Assembly: GCF_000471625.1 (NCBI RefSeq)
Contig: NZ_AUSW01000011.1
Span: forward strand, 62,001 to 126,000
Length of the DNA stretch: 64,000 nucleotides
From: Psychrobacter aquaticus CMS 56
GTDB taxonomy: Bacteria; Pseudomonadota; Gammaproteobacteria; Pseudomonadales; Moraxellaceae
Direction of reading: 5' to 3'
In this document: positions 46,340-54,606 of the stretch, in pieces
Numbering within the stretch: position 1 is the stretch's first letter
Layout: every line of letters starts with the position of its first letter
Position numbers and translations under genes: made by a program
Notes under the pieces: model-generated
Database searches by the model: none
What the model saw: only the letters and a program-made list of their open reading frames with translations
Told to the model about the DNA's origin: nothing

Positions 46340-48154
46340 TCACATAAACGACTGTTTGACGACTTCGTACTGGCTAAATTCATCTGTAATCAGCAATCTG
46401 CGCCCCAAACGTAAAGGGACTTGTTTATTACTGATACGCATGATGACTTTGTCATTCACCTGAAAATGCGCATTTGGCACTATTAGTGTACCAATAGTGC
46501 CTAACTGCTCATTTCTACCAAGCATAAATGCTGGCACAAAATGTCGACTACGCACCTCTCTACTTTCTAAACGCAAGCCACAAGCCACGAGCTTATGACC
46601 AAGTACTTGCCACTCAACTTCTGGATTTTTGGCATCAAGATTCAGCCAGCGCACTATTCCCATAGACCAATCAGCTGGCGTGAGCGTATCAGAGCGGCAG
46701 ATCAAAAAAAGACTCATGGTATATAAGGGTGGCGGTGCCGTTGTAGCGGCATCATTGTCAACCCTCACTACATTAAGGTCATCTCTGTGAAGACGCGCTT
46801 TATCTTTGAACCCCTCATCATCATTAAATGTTGTCTGTGATATTTCTTTATCAAAAACGTCTAACTTGTCTGATTTTGCAGGCAATCGCAGAGTGCGAAA
46901 TAATGACAAGACGTCATTACTACCAAGAGTTTCGCTGATGACTATGCCACTACTGTCTTGTTTTTGACTAACCGTATCATAACGAGGACGCTGCTCATCT
47001 GGCAACTCCTGCATAGCAATCAAGCTTGTGAAGCTTTGCGAGCCACTAACACGGTAATGAATGTTGTTAAAGCCAGTAATCAAAACAGCCTCTTTTTTGA
47101 CAGGGTACTTGGCTTTTGGTGTGAGCGGTGACTGTAAATATCGATAACTGAGTGTCATCAGTATCTTGTTAAGCAAGTAACACTCAACCCCTTCACTGCC
47201 CTCCTCAATTAAGACTTGTATGCGTGATTCAAAATACTCAACCATCGGTGCAAGTTCTATAAATAAACAATGATGGCAATCTTCGTATGGGTTGATGTCA
47301 GAGTTGGCCGTCAAATAGGTTGGTGGCATGTCACTTTTTAGATCAACAAATACCCGTGTCTCGGTTTCTGGCTCTATCGTCGCAATAATGCGAGTGGCCC
47401 ACTCAGGTAATAAACGTTGTACTAGCAAGATATTAGGACGACGCATGGCACGTACGTTTAACAAACTATATAAGCAAATTTGACAATACAGCTGATGTAT
47501 ATTATTTGCGTGCCGAGTAACGATACTTTTTCTCAAATCAGTATCTACCACTTGATACTCATGGGCAAGGGAGTACAGCTGATTAATTTTGGCCCATAAG
47601 TAAGGTGATGGTTTTTGATAACAAATCGCGTCCTCACCCAATAGCTTTTGATACATCAGCAGTGTTTGATAAATGGCGACAGCCAGTGTGGTGGTGGTTG
47701 ATGACTTAGTGGCTTTGAAATAACGCTGCCAGTTGCTGCTTAAAGCATGTTTCTTCTGATTACTTAATAAAGATATTTTTCGGTGTATAACACTGTCATA
47801 GACCATAATCATCAGATAATACAGTGACTTTGTCTGAGCCACATAACCTAACTGAGCAGCACTCAGCGCTCCTGTCTCGTAAATATAGTACTGCCGCAAA
47901 GTAGCCACCAATTGATCTAAAGCATCTAGCGTAGTAGCCGTCAGTTTGAGACGTTGCAGCCCGTCTATATCAGCTGCGCGTAATATAGTGAGAATTTTTT
48001 CTAATTGCTCAGCCTGTTGGGCTTGCGTTCGAGCAGGCAAGGTTGCCAGCAACCTAAGCAACTCATGCTCATGAACGCTGATTGTTTGATTCGGTGATGG
48101 TGGTGATAGCTCTACAGCAGACAAATACGCTTGAAACGTCGATAAGGTTATCAT
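46340..48154 (-). CDS. Uncharacterised 604-residue protein next to the FimX-like gene
   Basis: Large cytoplasmic protein without signal peptide or clear membrane helices. The first ~270 residues are helical (for example HELLRLLATLPARTQAQQAE). The C-terminal ~120 residues, with DWSMGIVRWLNLDAKNPEVE, LVACGLRL and VNDKVIMRISNKQVPLRLGR, look strand-rich and recall the PilZ-like proteins of pseudomonads whose core reads WxxGVxRW. That resemblance is by eye; the RxxxR motif of c-di-GMP-binding PilZ is not evident. A low-complexity acidic stretch lies at about 440-475. Its position beside the FimX-like gene suggests a shared pilus or c-di-GMP role. Confidence 0.75.
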   Translation of the reverse strand: MITLSTFQAYLSAVELSPPSPNQTISVHEHELLRLLATLPARTQAQQAEQLEKILTILRAADIDGLQRLKLTATTLDALDQLVATLRQYYIYETGALSAAQLGYVAQTKSLYYLMIMVYDSVIHRKISLLSNQKKHALSSNWQRYFKATKSSTTTTLAVAIYQTLLMYQKLLGEDAICYQKPSPYLWAKINQLYSLAHEYQVVDTDLRKSIVTRHANNIHQLYCQICLYSLLNVRAMRRPNILLVQRLLPEWATRIIATIEPETETRVFVDLKSDMPPTYLTANSDINPYEDCHHCLFIELAPMVEYFESRIQVLIEEGSEGVECYLLNKILMTLSYRYLQSPLTPKAKYPVKKEAVLITGFNNIHYRVSGSQSFTSLIAMQELPDEQRPRYDTVSQKQDSSGIVISETLGSNDVLSLFRTLRLPAKSDKLDVFDKEISQTTFNDDEGFKDKARLHRDDLNVVRVDNDAATTAPPPLYTMSLFLICRSDTLTPADWSMGIVRWLNLDAKNPEVEWQVLGHKLVACGLRLESREVRSRHFVPAFMLGRNEQLGTIGTLIVPNAHFQVNDKVIMRISNKQVPLRLGRRLLITDEFSQYEVVKQSFM

Positions 48155-48224
48155 CAGTATTCCTAATAACTAAGGCGCGGCCTCATTTTAAACCTAAAAA
48201 TGAGATAAATTTTAGTCATGACAG

Positions 48225-48247
48225 TAGGGCGCATTCAACACGCACTA
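48225..48247. repeat. AGGGCGCATT-family inverted repeat
   Basis: TAGGGCGCATT and AACACGCACTA, matched at 8 of 11 positions around one base. Third palindromic member of the AGGGCGTGTT family in this window. Confidence 0.55.
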
Positions 48248-48376
48248 GTATTGGCTATCCATAGCGCATACTTTTTTGAATCCACTATTTTTAAGCCAAA
48301 CCTGCCTCCTCTCCAACTATCACTTTCTAACAATCACTCTTTGTTTACTAATTTTTAATATACCATAATGTTTATA

Positions 48377-49384
48377 TTAAGTATCATTGTAAATATCAAT
48401 TGGCACCTTAAAAGGTTTGTTCGGTAACTCTCTCACCAGCTTAGGCACTAGATAACCTGGCAATGCTGCCAGTAATGACCAATAAAGCGCAATTGATGCT
48501 TGCTGTTCATTATCAAAATGAGCTGCACCTGCCACTTTGTCTAACACATGCAAATAATAAGGCAATACACCAGAGGAGAACAAGCGCTGGCTTAGTTGTG
48601 TTTGGATCTCAGCATTGTCATTGATGCCTTTTAATAAGACGGCTTGATTTAATAAGGTAATGCCAGCCGCGCGCGCGCGCTGTAAATATTCTGACGTCAG
48701 GGTGTCGATTTCATTGGCATGGTTACAATGGATTACCATCACAATATGACAGCGACTCTGGGACAATCGTTCCAATAATGCCTCGTCCAGACGCGCTGGA
48801 ATGACTAATGGCAAGCGAGTATGCAACCGAATGGTTGTCAATTGAGGAATGGATTCTAGCGTCTCCAACCAAGCAAACAAACGCCTATTTGTCACATTTA
48901 GTGGGTCGCCACCACTCAAAATCACTTCATTAATCTCAGGATGAGCAGCGATATAGTTGACGATGTTTTCTTTTGCATCCGCTGTTGGCATATTGGCACT
49001 ATAGTCAAAATGCTGACGAAAGCAGTAGCGACAATGAATGGCACACGCGCCAGTAATGGTCAGTAGCACTCTTGACTGATACTTATGAAGCATGCCTTTG
49101 ACTGGATTTTGCGTATTTTCACTTAAAGGATCTGCCACATAGCCCGTTACCTTAATTTGCTCACGCTGGTCTGGCAGTACTTGTCTGAGTAAAGGATCAT
49201 TGATATCGCCAATGGTCATTTTTGCCACAAACGCACGCGGCACTCGTAGCTCAAAATGCGTGGGCACATAGACCTCTGCGCGTCGTGATTCGAGCTGTAA
49301 GAGACTGAGTAGCTCATCAACGGAGGTAATGGCTTCGGATAATTGCGTTTGCCAGTTCTTTTGTGTGATTAAATGGTTTATCAT
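48377..49384 (-). CDS. epmB: EF-P beta-lysylation protein EpmB (lysine 2,3-aminomutase family)
   Basis: Radical SAM, PLP-dependent enzyme of 335 residues. It converts (S)-alpha-lysine to (R)-beta-lysine for modification of elongation factor P. The CxxxCxxC motif binding the [4Fe-4S] cluster is CAIHCRYCFRQHF; EVILSGGDPLNVTNR is the SAM-binding GGD-like site. The length is that of EpmB, shorter than the clostridial aminomutase. It is divergent from efp with 157 bp between, the arrangement seen in E. coli. EpmA, which attaches the beta-lysine, is not in the window. Confidence 0.94.
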   Translation of the reverse strand: MINHLITQKNWQTQLSEAITSVDELLSLLQLESRRAEVYVPTHFELRVPRAFVAKMTIGDINDPLLRQVLPDQREQIKVTGYVADPLSENTQNPVKGMLHKYQSRVLLTITGACAIHCRYCFRQHFDYSANMPTADAKENIVNYIAAHPEINEVILSGGDPLNVTNRRLFAWLETLESIPQLTTIRLHTRLPLVIPARLDEALLERLSQSRCHIVMVIHCNHANEIDTLTSEYLQRARAAGITLLNQAVLLKGINDNAEIQTQLSQRLFSSGVLPYYLHVLDKVAGAAHFDNEQQASIALYWSLLAALPGYLVPKLVRELPNKPFKVPIDIYNDT

Positions 49385-49541
49385 GACAGCCTATTATCTG
49401 TGCCTAAAAGGCGATATTATACGCCCTTACGGTGTACCCTATCAAAGTATACCCGTTACCCTCTAAGCACTTGGCGTAACCACAGCTTTTTGTGCAGTAA
49501 GCCCTACCTATCATCATACTTACAACCCCTAGGAGTCTCTT

Positions 49542-50114
49542 GTGGCAAGTTTTTCTACTAATGAATTTAAAGCTGGTCTAAAAGTTATGCTCGATGGCAA
49601 TCCTTGCGCCATCCTTGAAAACGAGTTTGTCAAACCCGGTAAAGGCCAAGCCTTCAACCGTGTCAAGTTGCGTAATCTTCGTAGTGGTAAAGTATTGGAG
49701 CAAACATTTAAATCAGGTGACAGCTTAGAGGCCGCTGATGTGATGGATACTGAAATGAACTATCTATATAACGATGGCGAGTTCTGGCACTTCATGCATC
49801 CTGAAAGCTTTGAGCAGATCCAAGCTGACAAGACAGCGATGGGCGACTCGGTAAAGTGGCTAAAAGAGAACAGCAATGCGTTATGTACCATTACCTTGTT
49901 TAACGGCGCACCTTTATCAGTGACCCCGCCTAACTTTGTTGAATTGCAAATCACAGAAACAGATCCTGGTGTACGTGGTGACACGTCAGGTGGTGGTGGT
50001 AAACCTGCTAAGCTAGAGACAGGCGCTGTCGTCCGTGTGCCATTGTTTGTACAGCAAGGTGAAGTGGTTCGCGTTGATACTCGTACTGGTGACTATCAAA
50101 CTCGCGTTAATTAA
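49542..50114 (+). CDS. efp: Elongation factor P
   Basis: Translation factor of 190 residues that relieves ribosome stalling at polyproline. The start is GTG at 49542, eight bases after AGGAG. The modified lysine is predicted to be Lys34 in [11 protein letters not shown], the position beta-lysylated in E. coli. The C-terminal OB domain ends in [17 protein letters not shown]. The gene for its modification enzyme EpmB is divergent beside it. A strong terminator follows. Confidence 0.97.
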   Translation: MASFSTNEFKAGLKVMLDGNPCAILENEFVKPGKGQAFNRVKLRNLRSGKVLEQTFKSGDSLEAADVMDTEMNYLYNDGEFWHFMHPESFEQIQADKTAMGDSVKWLKENSNALCTITLFNGAPLSVTPPNFVELQITETDPGVRGDTSGGGGKPAKLETGAVVRVPLFVQQGEVVRVDTRTGDYQTRVN

Positions 50115-50168
50115 TAGCCTATAAAAAGAACAGATAACCTCTAAAAAATAGCACTTTCTTTCTTCAAT

Positions 50169-50208
50169 AAAAAAGCTGAACCCCTTATGAAGCGGTTCAG
50201 CTTTTTTT
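50169..50208. terminator. Bidirectional terminator between efp and the hybrid kinase
   Basis: Stem AAAAAAGCTGAACC / GGTTCAGCTTTTTT with an 11-nt loop, 54 bp past efp. The convergent kinase gene ends 83 bp further on and may use it too. Confidence 0.85.
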
Positions 50209-50211
50209 GTA

Positions 50212-50252
50212 TGGTCGGTGAAAAGTAATATTGATACAACACGTACTGCTGG
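50212..50252. repeat. Dispersed 41-bp motif, copy B
   Basis: Core AAGTAATATTGATACAACAC. It matches 26268-26308 at about 32 of 41 positions and lies immediately after the efp terminator. Confidence 0.45.
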
Positions 50253-50290
50253 GGCTTGGTATAGACCCTTGTTAGCAAGCTTTCGAACCA

Positions 50291-52093
50291 CTATTCCTCT
50301 TCGTTCAATTGCTTTTGTATCAGCCAATACTGTACCAACGCATTCAACTGTTCTTGTTTAAAAGGTTTGGTGCAGTAATCTTGCATACCAACCTTCAAAT
50401 ATTTTTCGCGTTCACCATCCATTGCATTGGCCGTCAAAGCAATAATAGGTGGTAATAATTGAGGGTCATAAAGTTCATGCAGTTTGATGGTGGCCTGTAC
50501 ACCGTCCAAAATCGGCATGTGATGATCCATCAAAATAATATCATAACGTTCAGGGGATAAAGCAAAGGCATCAATGGCTTGTTGGCCGTCAACGACATGA
50601 GTGACTGTATGCCCCCCATTATTTAGTGCTTTTTTAGCGATAATAGCGTTGACGGTATCGTCTTCAACCAACAGTATATGGCCTGTACGCTCGTGAGTAG
50701 GCTCAATCATGGTTAAATCATTTAAATTTTGCCACGTTTCATATTGGTCTTTATCAATAGCAGGTAGCGGCAACATAACGTGAAAAGTAGTGCCGACATC
50801 AACTTCGCTATGGACCTCGATATAACCACCCATCAAATCCACCAAAGACTTACAAACAGAAAGTCCCAGACCAGTACCACCATAGAGACGGTGTGTGAAT
50901 TTGTTCGCCTGCCCATATGCATCAAATATTGCATCCAACGATTCTGATTTGATACCGACACCTGTGTCTGTGACTTCAATACATAGCGTCATCACTTCAT
51001 GAGAGACCGTCTTATCGGTGGTGTTCTGAGTGCAATAGGATGAATCAATACTGTAACCATCAAAATCGTCACAGTGACAATTAGGCACGTGTTTGACATC
51101 AATACTGACTCGTCCCCCTTTACGAGTAAACTTGACTGCATTATTGACGAGGTTGGCTAAGATTTGTTTGAGGCGTACGGGGTCTCCTTGCACATAAGGC
51201 GACAACGACTCAGTATAATGGTAGTCTAACGTCAGTCCGCGCTGACGGGCTTTGACAGTAAATAGGCTGACAACTTCATTACACAGTGCAGACAAATTCA
51301 CCGGAATAGAATCTATGGTCATTTTTCCAGACTCTACTTTCGATAAATCCAAAATACCGTTGATGATGGCCATCAAATGCTCATTGGAAACTTTGATATT
51401 ATTCACGTATTCTTGCTGTTCACTGCTTAGTTCAGTGTAACTGAGCATATCCACCATACCAATAATACCATTCATTGGTGTGCGAATTTCATGACTCATA
51501 TTGGCTAAAAAATCCGACTTCATCTCATTAGCATGTTTCGCGTTACGTTGCTTGTCTTGCAACTGCAAACCATCAGCTGCCATCATGGCAAATTGCGCCA
51601 AAATCTTTGCTTGCTGCTCGTCAAAGCTATGATTAGGTTTTGTATCCATCACACACAAAGACCCTAAACGATAGCTTTTGTTGTCTTCATGCAAAATGAT
51701 TGGCGCACCCGCATAAAATTGCAAATAAGGCGACCCTATCACTGCAGGGTGTTGGCTAAAACGCTCGTCTTTTGATAAATCGGGGACGATAAAAAGTTCA
51801 TTAGAGAGCACGGTATAGTTACAAATAGCGACGTCACGTGTCGTTGGAGAAACATCGTCCAATCCTTGAACAGCCTTTAAATACTGCGTCTCTTCATCCA
51901 TAAAAGTAATGGCCACTATTGGCATATCGAAGAATTGCTTTACAAGATCAACAAGGCGATTAAAGACAGGCTCATCATTGTCATTGAGCACCTGATACTT
52001 CCTGAGTTTACTAATCCGCTCTGCGTCATCTGCCGCAACTGGGTAACTGTATTTAGATGTGTTAAATATAGATATAGACAAGATAGTCTCCAT
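50291..52093 (-). CDS. GAF-domain hybrid histidine kinase
   Basis: Cytoplasmic hybrid sensor kinase of 600 residues without membrane helices. Order: GAF domain (about 40-175), HisKA with the phospho-acceptor His201 in MSHEIRTPMNG, HATPase with GVGIKSESLDAIFD and GGTGLGLSVCKSLV, and a C-terminal receiver with the Asp in DIILMDHHMPILDG. The N-terminal GAF resembles that of kinases sensing small molecules or light, but no Cys for bilin is obvious. It lies 9 bp downstream of tcdA. No Hpt or output regulator is adjacent. Confidence 0.9.
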   Translation of the reverse strand: METILSISIFNTSKYSYPVAADDAERISKLRKYQVLNDNDEPVFNRLVDLVKQFFDMPIVAITFMDEETQYLKAVQGLDDVSPTTRDVAICNYTVLSNELFIVPDLSKDERFSQHPAVIGSPYLQFYAGAPIILHEDNKSYRLGSLCVMDTKPNHSFDEQQAKILAQFAMMAADGLQLQDKQRNAKHANEMKSDFLANMSHEIRTPMNGIIGMVDMLSYTELSSEQQEYVNNIKVSNEHLMAIINGILDLSKVESGKMTIDSIPVNLSALCNEVVSLFTVKARQRGLTLDYHYTESLSPYVQGDPVRLKQILANLVNNAVKFTRKGGRVSIDVKHVPNCHCDDFDGYSIDSSYCTQNTTDKTVSHEVMTLCIEVTDTGVGIKSESLDAIFDAYGQANKFTHRLYGGTGLGLSVCKSLVDLMGGYIEVHSEVDVGTTFHVMLPLPAIDKDQYETWQNLNDLTMIEPTHERTGHILLVEDDTVNAIIAKKALNNGGHTVTHVVDGQQAIDAFALSPERYDIILMDHHMPILDGVQATIKLHELYDPQLLPPIIALTANAMDGEREKYLKVGMQDYCTKPFKQEQLNALVQYWLIQKQLNEEE

Positions 52094-52102
52094 TAAATAA
52101 TG

Positions 52103-52972
52103 TCAGATGCTCGCCTGTTTTAGCAGCAGCTGTAATGCTTCGCTCACCATCACCATCGCTACAACTGAGGTAACAACGACTGCTGAGCCATAACCACCAC
52201 AGTGCAACCCCCCTGTTTGGCAGCTCTTATCCACGCGAGGCGGTTCTGTAGAATAAACACATTTGATACCGAAATTTTCTTTTAACGCACTGTTGATGCC
52301 TTTTTCGTGGCGTAGCTTGTTACGTAATTTGGCAAGTAACGGATCTTGGTAACTGTCGCGTAAATCGCTCACTCTGATTTGACTCGGATCTGTCTTACCC
52401 CCAGCCCCGCCCGCACAGACCAGCTTTAGTTTATTAAAACGGCAATGCAGGGCAATGGCTAATTTAGCATTCATGTCATCTACGCAATCGAGTACGACAA
52501 TAGGTTTGCCTTGGGCAGCGGCGGCTTTTGCCTCATGACGGCTGGGCAACAGCGTCTCTACATTATCTACTGTCAAAAAATCATCAATTAAATTTAACAT
52601 TATCTTGGGATTGATTTCACGCATACGCATCGCCATCGCTGCGATTTTACTTTCCCCAAAAGTGCTGTCTAGCGCTGGCAGCTGGCGATTGACATTAGAG
52701 GCAACCAACACGTCTAAATCAATCAAAGTAATCGTCCCAACTGCTGTTCGAGCTAAGGCTTCCGCTGCCCAAGAACCCACACCACCTACGCCGATGACAT
52801 AAACATGAGCGGCAGCAAACGTATTGACTGATGGTGCGCCATAGAGCGTTTTTGTTCCTTGGAAACGACGCTCATATTGTTCATTGTCTTCTTCAGTCAT
52901 GTCTTGTATGACTGAATACTCAGGGGCACTCGGTTCTGTCATTGATGGCTCAAATTGTCGTGTTTCACTCAT
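52103..52972 (-). CDS. tcdA: tRNA threonylcarbamoyladenosine dehydratase
   Basis: ThiF/E1-like enzyme of 289 residues that uses ATP to cyclise t6A37 of tRNA to ct6A. The nucleotide site is VIGVGGVGSWAAEALAR, followed by LIDLDVLVASNVNRQ. The conserved Cys of the C-terminal half lies in CQTGGLHCGGYGS. The N-terminal ~35 residues (rich in Glu/Ser/Pro) are extra relative to E. coli TcdA, so a later start is possible. Sulfur-acceptor partner CsdE is not in view. Confidence 0.9.
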   Translation of the reverse strand: MSETRQFEPSMTEPSAPEYSVIQDMTEEDNEQYERRFQGTKTLYGAPSVNTFAAAHVYVIGVGGVGSWAAEALARTAVGTITLIDLDVLVASNVNRQLPALDSTFGESKIAAMAMRMREINPKIMLNLIDDFLTVDNVETLLPSRHEAKAAAAQGKPIVVLDCVDDMNAKLAIALHCRFNKLKLVCAGGAGGKTDPSQIRVSDLRDSYQDPLLAKLRNKLRHEKGINSALKENFGIKCVYSTEPPRVDKSCQTGGLHCGGYGSAVVVTSVVAMVMVSEALQLLLKQASI

Positions 52973-53088
52973 AACAGTTTAAATACTCTTGTAGATTGTT
53001 GTCATTGCTCCGACTTAAATTGTTGCTTTACCCAGTAGCGTTTAACCGACTAATGATACATAACGATGATCTGTCATGGTTGTAAAAA

Positions 53089-54042
53089 TCACTTTGGATA
53101 AGGCCACGTCTGTCGCAAAGCGCGACAACTGTTGTGCCACAATTGCTTAGCGAGAATAACTGGTGACACATCAAGTAACTCACTTAAACTCAGCAATACC
53201 CATGGCAAATTAGCAGGCACGTTTCTATTAGGAACAGATGTGTCATTTGCTGTCTGACACATGATAGGTGTCATGTCTGGACAGTCTGTTTCTATCACCA
53301 AGCACTCAATACCATGACTGGCAACGGCTGCTTGAATAGCACGTCGCAGTTTTTTAGCATTTGGATTGGTGACTTGACCGGTCACACCAAGCTTGAATCC
53401 TAATTTCACAAACGCTTTTGCCTCTTGCGTGCCGCCGCTAAAGCTATGCGCGATACCGCCCAACTTGTGGGCGTCATAATCATGCGCTTTTAATATGGCT
53501 AACGCTTCTGCATGTGCCTTACGAATATGTAGCAGCACTGGCAATTGATGGGTCACAGCCAGATCCAATTGTGCCATAAAAAACTGTACTTGCTTGGCAA
53601 ACATATCAGGAGCTTTCATCGTATCAGTAAAAGTATCCAGTCCAATTTCACCAATCGCTAGTGGACGCCGCTCAGCTATCATTGTCGTCATGTCTTTTAA
53701 ATGATCTGCCGTATGCTGTTCAATATAAAAAGGATGTAGACCTAACGCAATATGGATACTGGTACATGATTTATTATTTTGGTTATTAGAAACTATTGTA
53801 GACACTTGTGTAGATATTTGCGACGGTTTTTTAAGTAACTGCTCAGTCTCGTACATACGATCAAAATATTGGTGTAAATAACCTACTAATACGAGATGGT
53901 GCACGCCCTGCGCGTAAGCCTGCTGTGCTAGTAACGCCTTGTCATTATCAAATACTGAAGCATCAAAATGAGTATGCGTGTCAATAAGAGGATAAATATC
54001 GGGTAATATTTTTGTAGACTGGGATGAGTTAATAGGGGTCAT
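53089..54042 (-). CDS. TatD-family metal-dependent hydrolase
   Basis: Putative DNase of 317 residues with the TIM-barrel amidohydrolase fold. Metal ligands are in PLIDTHTHFDASVF, AIGEIGLDTF, VLLHIRKAH and IETDCPDM. A stretch near residues 75-95 rich in Gln, Ser and Asn is an insertion relative to most TatD proteins. A YcfH- or YjjV-like paralogue assignment cannot be made from the sequence alone. Confidence 0.88.
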   Translation of the reverse strand: MTPINSSQSTKILPDIYPLIDTHTHFDASVFDNDKALLAQQAYAQGVHHLVLVGYLHQYFDRMYETEQLLKKPSQISTQVSTIVSNNQNNKSCTSIHIALGLHPFYIEQHTADHLKDMTTMIAERRPLAIGEIGLDTFTDTMKAPDMFAKQVQFFMAQLDLAVTHQLPVLLHIRKAHAEALAILKAHDYDAHKLGGIAHSFSGGTQEAKAFVKLGFKLGVTGQVTNPNAKKLRRAIQAAVASHGIECLVIETDCPDMTPIMCQTANDTSVPNRNVPANLPWVLLSLSELLDVSPVILAKQLWHNSCRALRQTWPYPK

Positions 54043-54606
54043 TGAGAGACTCCAAAATCAATGTTTTTTGCGATGCATGCCATTAGACTTTGCTTAATTA
54101 GACTTTACTTAAAAAGGCACACAGCTATGTGACTGAGTTTTTAGTAATGCTGACAACTATCAAAATGTGGCGAGTCAAAAACCTTTTACTTGTATGTCGT
54201 TCTTTACATAGCATCTGTTTTGGCACTATCAGCGTGGTCATTGTTGGCGTTTACATTCTTTTTATCAGATAAAATGATGTCAGCTTTTCGGCTACTGCGC
54301 CGAGGAACAACCAATAAAGCCGTAGCAACAGCTACCAAGAGAACCCATTTTTTTGCATTTTTAGAACCCATCACCAGTATCTCTCTATTGCACCATCATT
54401 TGCTACATTTATAATGCTTCATTAGATTTAATATACTTAGATATAAAAACCGCTATTTTTATCTGTGTTATGAATGCGCAATTCCATGTAAGAGCAAACT
54501 TATATAGACTGCATTCTTCATTTATTACCCCATATATTGGGACATTACGGTCATAGGAAACATTTGCCTGATTACTGTAGCATTAAAATAGCCGTTTGTT
54601 GCATTA
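54043..54606. other. Intergenic region between tatD-like and gspD genes
   Basis: About 564 bp. It holds one small predicted gene on the minus strand (54204-54371). The AT-rich remainder shows no terminator with a clear T-run. Confidence 0.55.
54204..54371 (-). CDS. Small single-helix membrane protein (hypothetical)
   Basis: A 55-residue frame read on the minus strand. It begins MGSKNAKKW, has one hydrophobic segment VLLVAVATALLVV (10-22), then a basic PRRSSRK and a polar Asp/Asn/Lys-rich tail. This is the classic positive-inside layout of a small bitopic protein. AGAGAGA lies about 9 bases upstream of the ATG. A plus-strand frame over the same bases is less convincing: its ends are hydrophobic with no ribosome site. 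I recognise no family. Confidence 0.5.
   Translation of the reverse strand: MGSKNAKKWVLLVAVATALLVVPRRSSRKADIILSDKKNVNANNDHADSAKTDAM

Noticed and set aside
54190..54414. 74-codon plus-strand hydrophobic frame
   Set aside because: No ribosome site, and the opposite strand has a better small gene with start, ribosome site and membrane-protein layout.
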